Part shown: piece after piece, positions 52,135 to 61,931 of the stretch
Position numbering within the stretch: the first letter of the stretch is position 1
Layout: each line of letters begins with the position of its first letter
NCBI RefSeq assembly: GCF_002286785.1
Contig: NZ_MUJY01000185.1
Span: forward strand, 1-64,000
Direction of reading: 5' to 3'
DNA from: Pseudomonas sp. PIC25
GTDB taxonomy: Bacteria; Pseudomonadota; Gammaproteobacteria; Pseudomonadales; Pseudomonadaceae
Length of the DNA: 64,000 bases
Translations under genes and position numbers: made by a program
Notes under the pieces: model-generated
What the model saw: only the letters and a program-made list of their open reading frames with translations
The model's database searches: none
Told to the model about the DNA's origin: nothing

Positions 52135-52802
52135 CAGGCAACCCGCAGCCCACGCACGGAGAACGAATCGCAGATATTGGAAGTGAAACGGCAGCCATCT
52201 GCGGCGATTTTAAGGTTATTCGGGAAATAGCGGCGAACGATGTCCAGATCATGGCAGACCACGAGTTGGGTACGGCCTTCGCGCTGCCAGCGGGCGATCT
52301 GCTGCCACAGGAGCGTCTGGCCGGCTTCGTCGAGGGTGGCTGCCGGCTCGTCGAGCAAGAGCAGTGGCGCGTCGGTCAGCTCCAGGCGGGCGAGCAGGGC
52401 GCGTTGCAGTTCCCCGCCGGAGAGCGCCTGCAAGGGACGGTCTTGCAGTCCGTCCAGCACCCAGTTGGCCAGCGCCTGTTCGAGCCGCCGCCGGCGTTCG
52501 ATGCGGGAAAGCCGGCTGCGCCAACTGCCTGCTGCGACCAGACCGAGCAGGTCGATGGGAAACTGCCGGTCGAAACTCTGTTGCTGGGCCAGGTAGCCGA
52601 CCCCACCGAGCGAGGGAACCGCCAGGCGCAGTTGCCCGGCCAGGGGCTTATGCAGCCCGGCCAGTACCTTCAGCAGGCTGCTTTTGCCGCTGCCGTTGGC
52701 GCCAGTGATCGCGGTCAGGCTGCCGGCCGGCAGATGCAGGTCCAGGGGCGGAGTGAGTGGCCGACCGGCCGGTCCCCATTGCAAGCCCAGGCAGCGGATC
52801 AT
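52134..52802 (-). CDS. metal ABC transporter ATP-binding protein
   Basis: The 222-residue ATPase has Walker A GANGSGKSSL, a Q-loop region YLAQQQSFDRQFP, the signature ALSGGELQRALLARLE, Walker B LLLLDEPAATLDE and the switch His in VVCHDLDIV. The start ATG 52802 overlaps the folE2 stop (ATGA). The frame is open further upstream through folE2, but that extension is shadow. The C-terminal tail (CRFTSNICDSFSVRGLRVA) is short and not His-rich, unlike many ZnuC proteins. Confidence 0.92.
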   Translation of the reverse strand: MIRCLGLQWGPAGRPLTPPLDLHLPAGSLTAITGANGSGKSSLLKVLAGLHKPLAGQLRLAVPSLGGVGYLAQQQSFDRQFPIDLLGLVAAGSWRSRLSRIERRRRLEQALANWVLDGLQDRPLQALSGGELQRALLARLELTDAPLLLLDEPAATLDEAGQTLLWQQIARWQREGRTQLVVCHDLDIVRRYFPNNLKIAADGCRFTSNICDSFSVRGLRVA

Positions 52803-53698
52803 CGGACTTCCTCCCAGCTCCAGCGGCTCTCCGCCACGGCATCGTGGGCATGCAGGCTCTCGGCATGGACGACGCGTATCCGGAAACCCCTGACATCGTC
52901 GAGGCCGCGTAGTGCCTGATGCAGTCGGCGAGCCGCGTCTTCGCAGAACATCGTGTTCTGCCCGTTGGCCAGGGCAAAGGCTTGCTCGTCGGCGCGTTTC
53001 ACCGCGGTTTGCACGGGCGTGGACAACGCTGCTTCGGCGCAATCCACAAAGCGCTCGATGGGAAAGTCCACGGCATCTCCATCCAACCTCACGCGCAGGC
53101 TGGCGGTACTGCGCTGGCTGTGGGGCGTAGCGACGATGCCTTGGCTGCTGCCCAGCCAGGCCAGTACGTCGGCGCGGTTCAGCGGGCGCTGGGCGAAATC
53201 CTCGACGAAGCGCTGCTGGATGAGCTGCCGGGCCAGCGCGGCAGAGCAGGGGCAGGTGGACGAATAACCGATCTCCACTTGCAGTTCCACGTGAAACCCA
53301 GCGGCATCCAGCCTCACCAGAACCTCGAAGGGATAGGTCTTCCAGCCGCTGAGCGGACTGACCAGTGCCGGACGACTGAGCAGCAGATTGCCCCGCAGGC
53401 GCAGCTCCGCGCGCTGGGAAAGCCCTTCGTGACTTTGGAGGAAGCGTTCCAGCACGTGCCGCACGAGCGGAACCGTCAGCGGTTCGTGCTCCAGTTCGGC
53501 CAGCGCCAAGTACAGGCGCGACATATGAATGCCGCGGGCGCTGCCGTCGTCCAGGCTGACGCCGGCATCTGCATGGGCCTGGATGCGGTGGCCATTGAGC
53601 AGCAGAGGCAGGGCGATGCCGCACATGCCGACCCAGTCGAGGGGCTGCTGCTGTTGGCTGGGCTGGATGGCGATATCCGGCAGGGTTATGGCGTTCAT
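52799..53698 (-). CDS. folE2: GTP cyclohydrolase FolE2 (type IB)
   Basis: FolE2 (299 aa) makes dihydroneopterin triphosphate for folate and can work without zinc, replacing FolE1 in zinc starvation. The catalytic Cys lies in GYSSTCPCSAALARQLIQQ, and GMCGIALPLLL is the family start region. It is the first gene of a minus-strand operon with a metal ABC transporter and is divergent from dksA2 across a Zur box. A parS-like sequence (53284-53297) lies inside it. Confidence 0.95.
   Translation of the reverse strand: MNAITLPDIAIQPSQQQQPLDWVGMCGIALPLLLNGHRIQAHADAGVSLDDGSARGIHMSRLYLALAELEHEPLTVPLVRHVLERFLQSHEGLSQRAELRLRGNLLLSRPALVSPLSGWKTYPFEVLVRLDAAGFHVELQVEIGYSSTCPCSAALARQLIQQRFVEDFAQRPLNRADVLAWLGSSQGIVATPHSQRSTASLRVRLDGDAVDFPIERFVDCAEAALSTPVQTAVKRADEQAFALANGQNTMFCEDAARRLHQALRGLDDVRGFRIRVVHAESLHAHDAVAESRWSWEEVR
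53284..53297. promoter_or_regulatory. candidate parS site inside folE2
   Basis: GTTCCACGTGAAAC equals the 14-bp core of the common bacterial parS (TGTTCCACGTGAAACA); the flanking bases are A and C. It is 46 kb from the recF sites. Pseudomonas ParB binds several imperfect sites besides the main cluster, so this may be functional or chance. Confidence 0.4.
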
Positions 53699-53731
53699 CG
53701 GGATTCGCTCGGCAGCAATGGTCGAACATAA

Positions 53732-53748
53732 ATGTTATGTTATAACAA
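53732..53748. promoter_or_regulatory. Zur box between folE2 and dksA2
   Basis: ATGTTATGTTATAACAA matches the enterobacterial/Pseudomonas Zur consensus ATGTTATAWTATAACAT at 15 of 17 positions. It lies in the 75-bp gap between divergent folE2 (start 53698) and dksA2 (start 53774), and could repress both when zinc is plentiful. Confidence 0.85.
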
Positions 53749-53773
53749 TAACGGAAGCCAACCGGATTCAGCC

Positions 53774-54178
53774 ATGACCGAAGAAGAACTGCTCCAACAG
53801 CCCCCCGAGGCCTACATGAACGAGGCCCAGCAAGCCTTTTTCAAGGAACTGCTGCTGCGCCAGCGCGAATCGCTGCGCAGCCGCATAGACGGCGAGTTCG
53901 ACGAACTGCGCGAGCAGGATCGCCCGGCGGACGATGCCGACCTGGCCACCCGCGAGGAGCAGCGCCAGTGGCAACTGCGCCTGCTGGAACGGGAAAAGAA
54001 GCTGCTCGACAAGATCGACGAAGCCCTGGAGCGCCTGGCCCGGGGCGAATACGGCTGGTGCGCCGAAACCGGCGAGCCGATTGGCCTGCAACGGTTGCTC
54101 CTGCGCCCCACCGCGACGCTCTGCATCGAGGCCAAGGAGCGCCAGGAGCAACTGGAAAAACACCTGCGTAACGTCTGA
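53774..54178 (+). CDS. dksA2: zinc-independent transcription factor DksA2
   Basis: The 134-residue DksA paralogue has a coiled-coil domain with the acidic tip ([15 protein letters not shown]) and a degenerate zinc finger. Two of the four usual cysteines are replaced: Cys96-x2-Thr99 and Cys117-x2-Ala120. This is the hallmark of P. aeruginosa DksA2, which acts with ppGpp on RNA polymerase when zinc is scarce. I chose ATG 53774 (MTEEELLQQ); the longer frame begins inside the Zur box. It overlaps or abuts the zigA frame. Confidence 0.95.
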   Translation: MTEEELLQQPPEAYMNEAQQAFFKELLLRQRESLRSRIDGEFDELREQDRPADDADLATREEQRQWQLRLLEREKKLLDKIDEALERLARGEYGWCAETGEPIGLQRLLLRPTATLCIEAKERQEQLEKHLRNV

Positions 54179-54189
54179 TGAGGAATGCC

Positions 54190-55394
<1,205 letters not shown>

Positions 55395-55395
<1 letters not shown>

Positions 55396-56030
55396 TGCTG
55401 GCGCGGCGATGGGCTCCAACGGTGCGGCAGCGGCTGGGCGCGCAGCCGGACGTGCTCGCCGATGTGCTGCTCGACGGGGTCAATCTGGCGGTGTGGCAGC
55501 GCGGTTTGCCCGAGGCCGTGGCAGCGTTCGCCGCCCGGCTGCTGGCCAGCGGCGAACCGCTGGCGCAGTCCGTCACCCTGGAGATCGAGGGCGAAGCCGA
55601 GCCCTCCTTGCCGTCGCTGGCCGGAGACTTCTCCGCGCTGCCCGGCCACGCTGACTTCGTCGCCGACGTGGCCTGGCTGGTGCGGGCCTACGCATGCCTG
55701 CTGGAGGCCCGGCGCATCGGTTTGCGTCTGCGGGTATTGGACAAGGCCATGTGCCCGCGCTTTCACGTCGACCACGTGCCGCTGCGGCTGGTGACCACCT
55801 ATGCCGGGGTCGGCAGCCAATGGCTGGAAGAGGGGACGATGGATCGCCGCCGCCTGGGCGATCCGGCCGCCGAACCGTCGGAGGGTATCCGGCAGATCGA
55901 GACTGGCCATGTGGCGCTGCTCAAGGGCGAGAAGTGGATCGGCAACGAAGGCGCCGGCCTCATCCACCGCTCGCCGCAACCGGCGCCGGGCGAACGCCGG
56001 TTGTTGCTGACGCTGGATTGGCTTGGCTGA
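55395..56030 (+). CDS. DUF1826 domain-containing protein
   Basis: The 211-residue protein belongs to DUF1826, which is regularly found beside Zur-controlled CobW GTPases. The conserved core includes CPRFHVDHVPLRLVTTYAGVG followed by SQWLEE, and TGHVALLKGEKWIGNEGAGLIHRSP. The Cys-x3-His-x2-His pattern could bind metal or resemble a 2-His oxygenase fold, but its activity is not known. It overlaps zigA by one base and ends the plus-strand zinc operon. Confidence 0.88.
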
Positions 56031-56035
56031 GTCGC

Positions 56036-56389
56036 TCAGGGCTTCAGCCAATTCCCCTTGCTCTGCTGCTCACAATAGGGCTTGAGGAAGGCGGCATCGC
56101 TGGCCACGCCGTAGTAATGGATATCCTGCCGGTACGGCATGTTGCTCGCCTGGGCGTCGCTGCAAATACCGAAGGCGCCCTGCGGGCACTGCTCGACGAA
56201 TTCCACCTCGACTTCCTGCCCCTGCAATTTCGGCTGGCAGAAGCCGCTGCGGAACAGCGCTTCGGGGATGCTGCGGTTCTGCTGGCAGACTTTCACGTCC
56301 AGCCGTTCGGCACGGCTGTGCACGATGCAGGCCTCGGCCTGGGCGAACAGGGGCAGGGCGGCCAGTAAGGAAAGGAACCAACGGCGCAT
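56036..56389 (-). CDS. hypothetical secreted protein, NADH:ubiquinone oxidoreductase-neighbour type unknown
   Basis: The 117-residue protein has a signal peptide (RRWFLSLLAALPLFAQAEA, cut near 20). The mature part has six cysteines (CIVHSR, VCQQNRS, FCQPKL, EQCPQG, ICSDAQ, YCEQQS), so disulfides are likely in the periplasm. I do not recognise a family with known function. A similar gene occupies this place between the DUF1826 and CobW genes in P. aeruginosa. I chose ATG 56389; longer frames overlap the neighbouring gene. Confidence 0.75.
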   Translation of the reverse strand: MRRWFLSLLAALPLFAQAEACIVHSRAERLDVKVCQQNRSIPEALFRSGFCQPKLQGQEVEVEFVEQCPQGAFGICSDAQASNMPYRQDIHYYGVASDAAFLKPYCEQQSKGNWLKP

Positions 56390-56467
56390 GAACGATCTCC
56401 CGATGACGGACGCGCACTTTAACAGAGTGGATTTGTCTGCGGCCCGGACAGGCCTCACCATAAGCCC

Positions 56468-57430
56468 ATGCTCGAACACATTCCCACCCACCTGATCGCC
56501 GGCCCCCTGGGTGCGGGCAAGACCAGCCTGATCCGCCACCTGCTGGCACAGAAGCCGGCCGGCGAGCGCTGGGCGATCCTGATCAACGAGTTCGGCCAGA
56601 TCGGCCTGGACGCGGCGTTGCTGACCACCGATCAAGACGGCATCGCCCTGGGCGAAGTGGCGGGCGGCTGCCTGTGCTGCGTCAACGGCGCGCCGTTCCA
56701 GGTCGGACTGGGCCGGCTGCTGCGTAAGGCGAAGCCCGACCGCCTGTTCATCGAACCCTCCGGCCTCGGCCACCCGGGCGAACTGCTGCGGCAACTGCGC
56801 GAGCCGCCTTGGGAAGGCGTACTGGCCGTGCAACCGTGCGTCATGGTGCTGGATGCCCAGGCCATGGTGGCCGGCCAGCCCCTGCCGGGCAGCCAGCACG
56901 ACGCCCTGCCGGAAGCGGCGCTGCTGGTCTTGAACAAGGCGGAACATCTCGACGAGGCGACCCGTGCCCGGCTGGCCGAGGCGTTGCCACCCATCACACT
57001 GCATTGGACGTCCCAAGGGGCGCTGCCGCTGGGGCGGTTGCCCGGCATCGACCGGCGCCCGGGGGCGGGCGCCGCGTCCTTGCCTCAGCCCGAGGGATCG
57101 GCGGCGCTGCCGGCGCTCTGGCGCGATCCGGCGCAGCCCATCTGCCAGACCCATGCCCAGGCCGAAGGCTGGAGTATCGGCTGGCGCTGGCACCCGAGCC
57201 AGCGCTTCGAACTGATGCGTGTCCAGCTCTGGCTGGCCAGTCTGCCCTGGCGACGGGCCAAGCTGGTGTTGCAGACCAACGCCGGCTGGCTGTCCGGCAA
57301 TGCCCTGGACGGCCAGCCGATCCACTGGCAGGCCAGCGAATGGCGCAAGGATTCGCGCCTGGAACTGATCTTCACGGGTCCGCAGGACGAAGCGACGTTG
57401 AAGGCCGGGCTGGAGGCATGCCGCCTCTGA
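56468..57430 (+). CDS. CobW-type GTPase, second COG0523 protein
   Basis: The 320-residue GTPase has the G1 loop AGPLGAGKTSLIRHLL and the metal-binding CxCC motif in GGCLCCVNG. Further segments are RLFIEPSGLGHPGELLRQL and the G4-like LNKAEHLDE. It is shorter and quite different from zigA, so it is a separate subfamily rather than a recent duplicate. Its place beside the Zur cluster suggests metal trafficking, but no Zur box is visible in its 78-bp upstream gap. Confidence 0.88.
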   Translation: MLEHIPTHLIAGPLGAGKTSLIRHLLAQKPAGERWAILINEFGQIGLDAALLTTDQDGIALGEVAGGCLCCVNGAPFQVGLGRLLRKAKPDRLFIEPSGLGHPGELLRQLREPPWEGVLAVQPCVMVLDAQAMVAGQPLPGSQHDALPEAALLVLNKAEHLDEATRARLAEALPPITLHWTSQGALPLGRLPGIDRRPGAGAASLPQPEGSAALPALWRDPAQPICQTHAQAEGWSIGWRWHPSQRFELMRVQLWLASLPWRRAKLVLQTNAGWLSGNALDGQPIHWQASEWRKDSRLELIFTGPQDEATLKAGLEACRL

Positions 57431-57442
57431 CCCGGCCGCGGA

Positions 57443-58750
57443 TCAATCCCGATCCATCCGCGAGTGGTGGCGGGTGTCCTTCATGAACACATACACCAGC
57501 AGCGAGCAGGCGATGCAGCCGGTGACGTACCAGTAGAAGCCGCTCTCCATGCCGATGCTCTTGAACCATAGGGCGAGGTACTCGGCGGTGCCGCCGAAGA
57601 TCGACACGGTCAGCGCATAGGGCAGGCCGACGCCGAGGGCGCGAATCTCGGTGGGGAAGAGTTCGGCCTTCACCACGGCGTTGATCGAGGTGTAGCCACT
57701 GACGATGATCAGCGCCAGCATGATCAGCAGGAAGGCGTCCCACCAGTTCTGCACACCTTGCAGGGCGCTGAGGATCGGGTAGGTGAAGAGGGTTCCGAGC
57801 ACGCCGAAGGCGATGAGGATCGGACGCCGGCCGATCTTGTCGGACAGCGCGCCGATGATGGGTTGCAGCAGCATGAACAGGAACAAGGTGGCGGCCGAGA
57901 TCATGGTCGAGTCGTTCTTGCTCATCCCGACGCTGTTCACCAGGTACTTCTGCATGTAGGTGGTGTAGGTGTAGAAGGCCAGGGTGCCGCCCATGGTCAG
58001 GCCGACCACGGTGAGTACTTCCTTGGGATAGCGCAGCAGGGTACGCAGCAGGCTTTCCTTCGGCTTGTCCTTCTTCTGGGTGAAGGACTCGGTTTCTTCC
58101 ATGCCGCGGCGCAGGTACAGCGCGGCGACCGCACAGAACGCGCCGATGAAGAAGGGCACGCGCCAGCCCCAGCTTTCCAGTTGCTCGGTGCTGAGTGTCT
58201 GCTGCAATGCGATCAGAACGCCGAGGGCAATGAGCTGGCCGGAGATCAGCGTGACGTACTGGAAGCTGGAGTAGAAGCCACGCTGCTCCTTGGTCGCCAT
58301 CTCGCTGAGGTAGGTGGCCGAGGTGCCGTATTCGCCGCCCACCGACAGGCCCTGGAGCAGGCGCGCCAGCACCAGCAGGATCGGTGCGGCGACGCCAATG
58401 GTCTCGTAGCCAGGCGTCAGGGCGATGATCAGCGAGCCGCCGCACATCATCAGGACCGACAGCAGCAGCGCCGCCTTGCGTCCCTTACGGTCGGCGTAGA
58501 TGCCCATCAGCCAGCCGCCGATCGGGCGCATCAGGAAGCCCACGGCGAAGATCGCGGCGGTGTTGAGCAGTTGGGCGGTCATGTCGCCCTGGGGGAAGAA
58601 GGCTTTGGCGAAGTACAGGGAGAAGGCGGCGTACACGTACCAGTCGTACCACTCGACCAGGTTACCCACGGAGCCGCTGAAGATGGACTTCAGGCGCTGC
58701 GAGGTGGTTCGGGGCACGGCAGGGGCAATCAGGGTGCTGGAATTGTCCAT
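57443..58750 (-). CDS. MFS dicarboxylate/alpha-ketoglutarate-type permease
   Basis: The 435-residue 12-helix MFS protein belongs to the metabolite:proton symporter group that includes KgtP and PcaT. Signatures are GNLVEWYDWYVYAAFSLYFA, FLMRPIGGWLMGIYADRKGRK and RLLQGLSVGGEYGTSATYLSE. It probably takes up alpha-ketoglutarate, glutarate or a similar C5 diacid; a related gene in P. aeruginosa lies at the same place. The start is ATG 58750 (MDNSSTLIAPAV). It is transcribed towards the CobW gene. Confidence 0.9.
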   Translation of the reverse strand: MDNSSTLIAPAVPRTTSQRLKSIFSGSVGNLVEWYDWYVYAAFSLYFAKAFFPQGDMTAQLLNTAAIFAVGFLMRPIGGWLMGIYADRKGRKAALLLSVLMMCGGSLIIALTPGYETIGVAAPILLVLARLLQGLSVGGEYGTSATYLSEMATKEQRGFYSSFQYVTLISGQLIALGVLIALQQTLSTEQLESWGWRVPFFIGAFCAVAALYLRRGMEETESFTQKKDKPKESLLRTLLRYPKEVLTVVGLTMGGTLAFYTYTTYMQKYLVNSVGMSKNDSTMISAATLFLFMLLQPIIGALSDKIGRRPILIAFGVLGTLFTYPILSALQGVQNWWDAFLLIMLALIIVSGYTSINAVVKAELFPTEIRALGVGLPYALTVSIFGGTAEYLALWFKSIGMESGFYWYVTGCIACSLLVYVFMKDTRHHSRMDRD

Positions 58751-58966
58751 CACTTTTCCTCTCTTGTCGTTATGGCGCCGGTCGGGCCGGCGTTGGGTGA
58801 GGAAGGCGATAGCAGGCGTCGTGCCAAGGCTGGAGGCCGCGTAGGCCGCGGCTTTTCGGGCGGGTGGCGTCATTCCGGTAAGCAAGATCGTGCCGAAGCG
58901 GACGGAACGGAAGCGGAAATCCGCTCACGTTCCGGCGCTTGGAAAACCCGGATCGAGGACACCTCG

Positions 58967-59818
58967 TCAGGGATGGGCGTTGAACCAGGCGAGGATGTGC
59001 CGGGGCGAGGCGGAGAACCACTCATGGCCGCCCAGGGGTTCGGTGTAGCGGGTGGTTTCGATGCCCTGGTAGAGCAGCCGGTCGTAGTACAGATCCATGC
59101 TCCACCAGGGCACTACGGCATCGACGAAACCGTGCAGGAAGGTGGTCGGCGGATGATTCGCCGGCAGCTCCGGCACCACGCACACCGGGCCGCTGCAGGT
59201 GGCATAGGATGCCGACTGGATGGCCAGCGCCTTGAACTGGCCGGGGAAGGACACCGCCATCCGGCTGGTGTTGTAGCCGCCGCTGGAGATGCCGGTGGCG
59301 TACTGGCGGCTGGGGTCGAGCCGGCCGAAATGCCCCTGGCGGATCGCCTGCAGCACGTTGCCGATGAACCGGTAATCGGTGCTCAGCTCGTAGGTTTGCG
59401 CGAGGCCGGGAATGTTGGTCTGCCAGAACAGATCGGCCGGGGCGCTGGGGGCGATCACCGCGTAGCCGTTATCCAGCAGCTTCTGGATCAGTTTTCCCTC
59501 GTAGAAACCGCCGAAGGGCATGTTGCTGTAGTAGGTGAAGTCGTCCAGCGGGAAGAACGAGCCTTGGTAGATCAGTACCACCGGCCAGCCCTTGGCCGGC
59601 GGCGTGCCCAGGGGCGTCTGGTAGATCACCTGGCGGATGCTCAGCGGCCCGGACGAAATCCAGGTGGTCTGGTAGCTGCAACTGACCTTGGCGGGTAGGA
59701 GCAGCGTCGCGCTTCGTTCGCTGCAACGGGAGTCGGCCCAGGCGATGCCGGTGCCGAGCAGGGCGAGAAGCGCACAGAGGAGCGAACGGCAGGTAGTACT
59801 AGTAAAAGAGCGCAGCAT
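58967..59818 (-). CDS. phaZ: extracellular medium-chain-length polyhydroxyalkanoate depolymerase
   Basis: The 283-residue secreted hydrolase has a signal peptide (SLLCALLALLGTGIAWADS). The mature enzyme resembles closely, from memory, the P. fluorescens GK13 poly(3-hydroxyoctanoate) depolymerase: QVIYQTPLGTPPAKGWPVVL, IAPSAPADLFWQTNIPGLAQ and LHGFVDAVVPWWSMDLYYDR. The lipase box TGISSGG puts the nucleophile at Ser178, with Asp233 and His265 completing the triad. It would degrade mcl-PHA polyesters outside the cell to hydroxyacid oligomers. It is divergent from the DUF1302-DUF1329 genes and is probably controlled with them. Confidence 0.9.
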   Translation of the reverse strand: MLRSFTSTTCRSLLCALLALLGTGIAWADSRCSERSATLLLPAKVSCSYQTTWISSGPLSIRQVIYQTPLGTPPAKGWPVVLIYQGSFFPLDDFTYYSNMPFGGFYEGKLIQKLLDNGYAVIAPSAPADLFWQTNIPGLAQTYELSTDYRFIGNVLQAIRQGHFGRLDPSRQYATGISSGGYNTSRMAVSFPGQFKALAIQSASYATCSGPVCVVPELPANHPPTTFLHGFVDAVVPWWSMDLYYDRLLYQGIETTRYTEPLGGHEWFSASPRHILAWFNAHP

Positions 59819-60163
59819 GACGAGTACCTTCTTGTAATTGTCTGACTCGAATGGCTGAACGGCTCGCCCTGAACCACTCAGGCGGTGGGTGCATGACACT
59901 CCGGCTCCCTGGCAGCCTGCGTCCTGCGCTGCGGGAATGACGATCCCTGCATTCTTGTCATCAAATCGAAACAGAAATTCCGATTCCGTCAAGGCGCCGA
60001 TTCGCTGGGCTACGCTTGCAGGCAGCCGGCGGGCTCTCTGCGTCCTATCTTCGTGAAGGGAGAAATTTTTTCGCGCCACGGCTTGTCAGTTTTCCGGACT
60101 GGGCTACATTATTCGGAACCGATGTTCCGATTCCGAATAATAAGAACCCAACAGGAGGTCATC
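59819..60163. promoter_or_regulatory. divergent promoter region with large inverted repeat
   Basis: The 345-bp gap between phaZ and the DUF1302 gene holds a nested inverted repeat at 60109-60140. Outer arms TTATTCGGAA/TTCCGAATAA and inner arms CGGAAC/GTTCCG are perfect. The 11-mer TTCCGATTCCG in its right half recurs at 59978-59988, nearer phaZ. These are candidate operators for the TetR regulator at 63281-63901. Confidence 0.6.
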
Positions 60164-61915
60164 GTGACCAAGCAAGGACGAGGTCTGGGCGTTGCGACGC
60201 TGGCCATCTGCGGATTGCTGCCATCGACGCAGGCGACGGCATTCCAGGTACGTTCGGGCGACTGGACGACATCCCTCGACACGACACTGTCCTACGGCCT
60301 CAGCTACCGCATGGAGGATCAGGACCAGAAGCTGATCGCCCGCGCCAACGGCGGCCGGGGCGACAACTCGGCGCTGATCAACAGCGACGACGGCAACCTC
60401 AACTTCAAGCAGGGCGAGCTGTTTTCCGAGGTGGTGAAGGTCGTCTCGGAGATGGACCTGCGCTACCGCGACACCTACGGTCTGTTCCTGCGCGGCCGGG
60501 CGTTCTATGACTTCGAACTGGAAGACGACGAGCGCCGGCACCGGCAGATCAGCTCGGACGGCCTCGACGAAGCCGGCTCGGACGCGGAAATTCTCGACGC
60601 CTTCGTCTACGGCAGTTGGACTCTCGACGACCACGCGCTGAATGCGCGCCTGGGGCGGCAGGTAATCAACTGGGGCGAAGGGCTGTTCTACCAGAACGGC
60701 ATCGGCGTCACCAATCCGGTGGACATCAACGCGCTGCGGGCGCCGGGCTCGGAAGTGAAGGAGGCCTACATGCCCACCTTCATGGCCTACGCCTCCTTCG
60801 AACTGCGCGAGAACCTGACCCTGGAAGGCTACTGGCAGCCGGGCTGGGCCTGGGAATCGTCGAAGATCGACCCCTGCGGGACCTACTACTCGACCCTCGA
60901 CGTGATCGGCGAGGGCTGCAATTACCTGTCCGTCCCGCCGTTGCAGGAGCCCCTGCCCGGCGGACTGGCCTTCGACAACCCGGACCAACTGCAGGACTAC
61001 CTCGACACCCTGCCGCCGGGATTCGTCAACGACCTGCTCCGTGGCTACCTGCCCACCACCTTCATCCCGCGCAGCCGCGACCTGGAAGCCGACGGCGCCG
61101 CCCAGTACGGCCTGGCCCTGCGCTGGTATGTGCCGGAGCTGAACGACACCGAGCTGGGCTTCTACTACCTGCGCTACAACATGAACGTGCCCATGCTCGG
61201 CCTGACCGTCGGCCAGCCCACCGTCCTGCCGGTGGTCGGCATGCTGCCGGTGGCGAGCAGTTCGAATTACTACGCCGAATACCTGGAAGACCGCGACCTG
61301 TTCGGCATCAGCTTCAACACCACCATCGGCGGCGACAGCTTCCTCAACGGCCTGTCGCTGGCGGGCGAGCTGAGCTATCGCCCGGACGCGCCCATTGCCC
61401 TGGGCCTCGGCGAATACCTGCCGACCGCACTGCTCGGCAACCTCGCCGGGCTGCCAGTGGGTACGCGGCTGGATGGCTACCGCGAGAAGAAGATGTACCA
61501 GGCGTCCCTGGTGGCCATCTACAACTTCAACGGCCTGCTGGACTCGGACTCCGCGACACTGCTGTCGGAGCTGGTGGCCAGCCGGGTCGAGGACCTGGAA
61601 GACGACGTCGATTACTACGACGCCACCACCCACGCCGTTGGCGCCCAGGCCAGCCTGTCGCTGACCTATACCAACGTGTTCAACCTGGTGAACCTGGTCC
61701 CCAACGTCAGCTACCAGTACGGGATCAACGGCATCGCGCCGCAACTCACCAACGGCATCGTCGAGAATGCCCGCAGCTACTCGCTGGGACTGGACGCCAT
61801 CTACCAGGAGTCGTTGACCTTCGGCGTCAAGTACGTCGGCTACGCCGGCGGCGGGCTGGCCAACAAGCGCAGCGACCGCGACTACCTCAGCTTCAACGTC
61901 AAATACAGTTTCTGA
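60164..61915 (+). CDS. DUF1302 domain-containing outer-membrane protein
   Basis: The 583-residue protein has a signal peptide (ATLAICGLLPSTQATAF) and the DUF1302 pattern: FQVRSGDWTTSLDTTLSYGL near the start, LNARLGRQVINWGEG, and a C-terminus ending in NVKYSF. The alternating strands and Phe terminus indicate a large beta-barrel. The GTG 60164 start has AGGAGG upstream. The DUF1329 gene follows after 16 bp; the pair is widespread and is linked to uptake or handling of hydrophobic compounds, though mechanism is unproven. Confidence 0.88.
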   Translation: MTKQGRGLGVATLAICGLLPSTQATAFQVRSGDWTTSLDTTLSYGLSYRMEDQDQKLIARANGGRGDNSALINSDDGNLNFKQGELFSEVVKVVSEMDLRYRDTYGLFLRGRAFYDFELEDDERRHRQISSDGLDEAGSDAEILDAFVYGSWTLDDHALNARLGRQVINWGEGLFYQNGIGVTNPVDINALRAPGSEVKEAYMPTFMAYASFELRENLTLEGYWQPGWAWESSKIDPCGTYYSTLDVIGEGCNYLSVPPLQEPLPGGLAFDNPDQLQDYLDTLPPGFVNDLLRGYLPTTFIPRSRDLEADGAAQYGLALRWYVPELNDTELGFYYLRYNMNVPMLGLTVGQPTVLPVVGMLPVASSSNYYAEYLEDRDLFGISFNTTIGGDSFLNGLSLAGELSYRPDAPIALGLGEYLPTALLGNLAGLPVGTRLDGYREKKMYQASLVAIYNFNGLLDSDSATLLSELVASRVEDLEDDVDYYDATTHAVGAQASLSLTYTNVFNLVNLVPNVSYQYGINGIAPQLTNGIVENARSYSLGLDAIYQESLTFGVKYVGYAGGGLANKRSDRDYLSFNVKYSF

Positions 61916-61931
61916 CAGGGACGGACACGCC

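Noticed and set aside
52803-53729. Upstream extension of the ABC ATPase frame through folE2
   Set aside because: The region is folE2 in another frame; the ATPase has a proper start at 52802 overlapping the folE2 stop.
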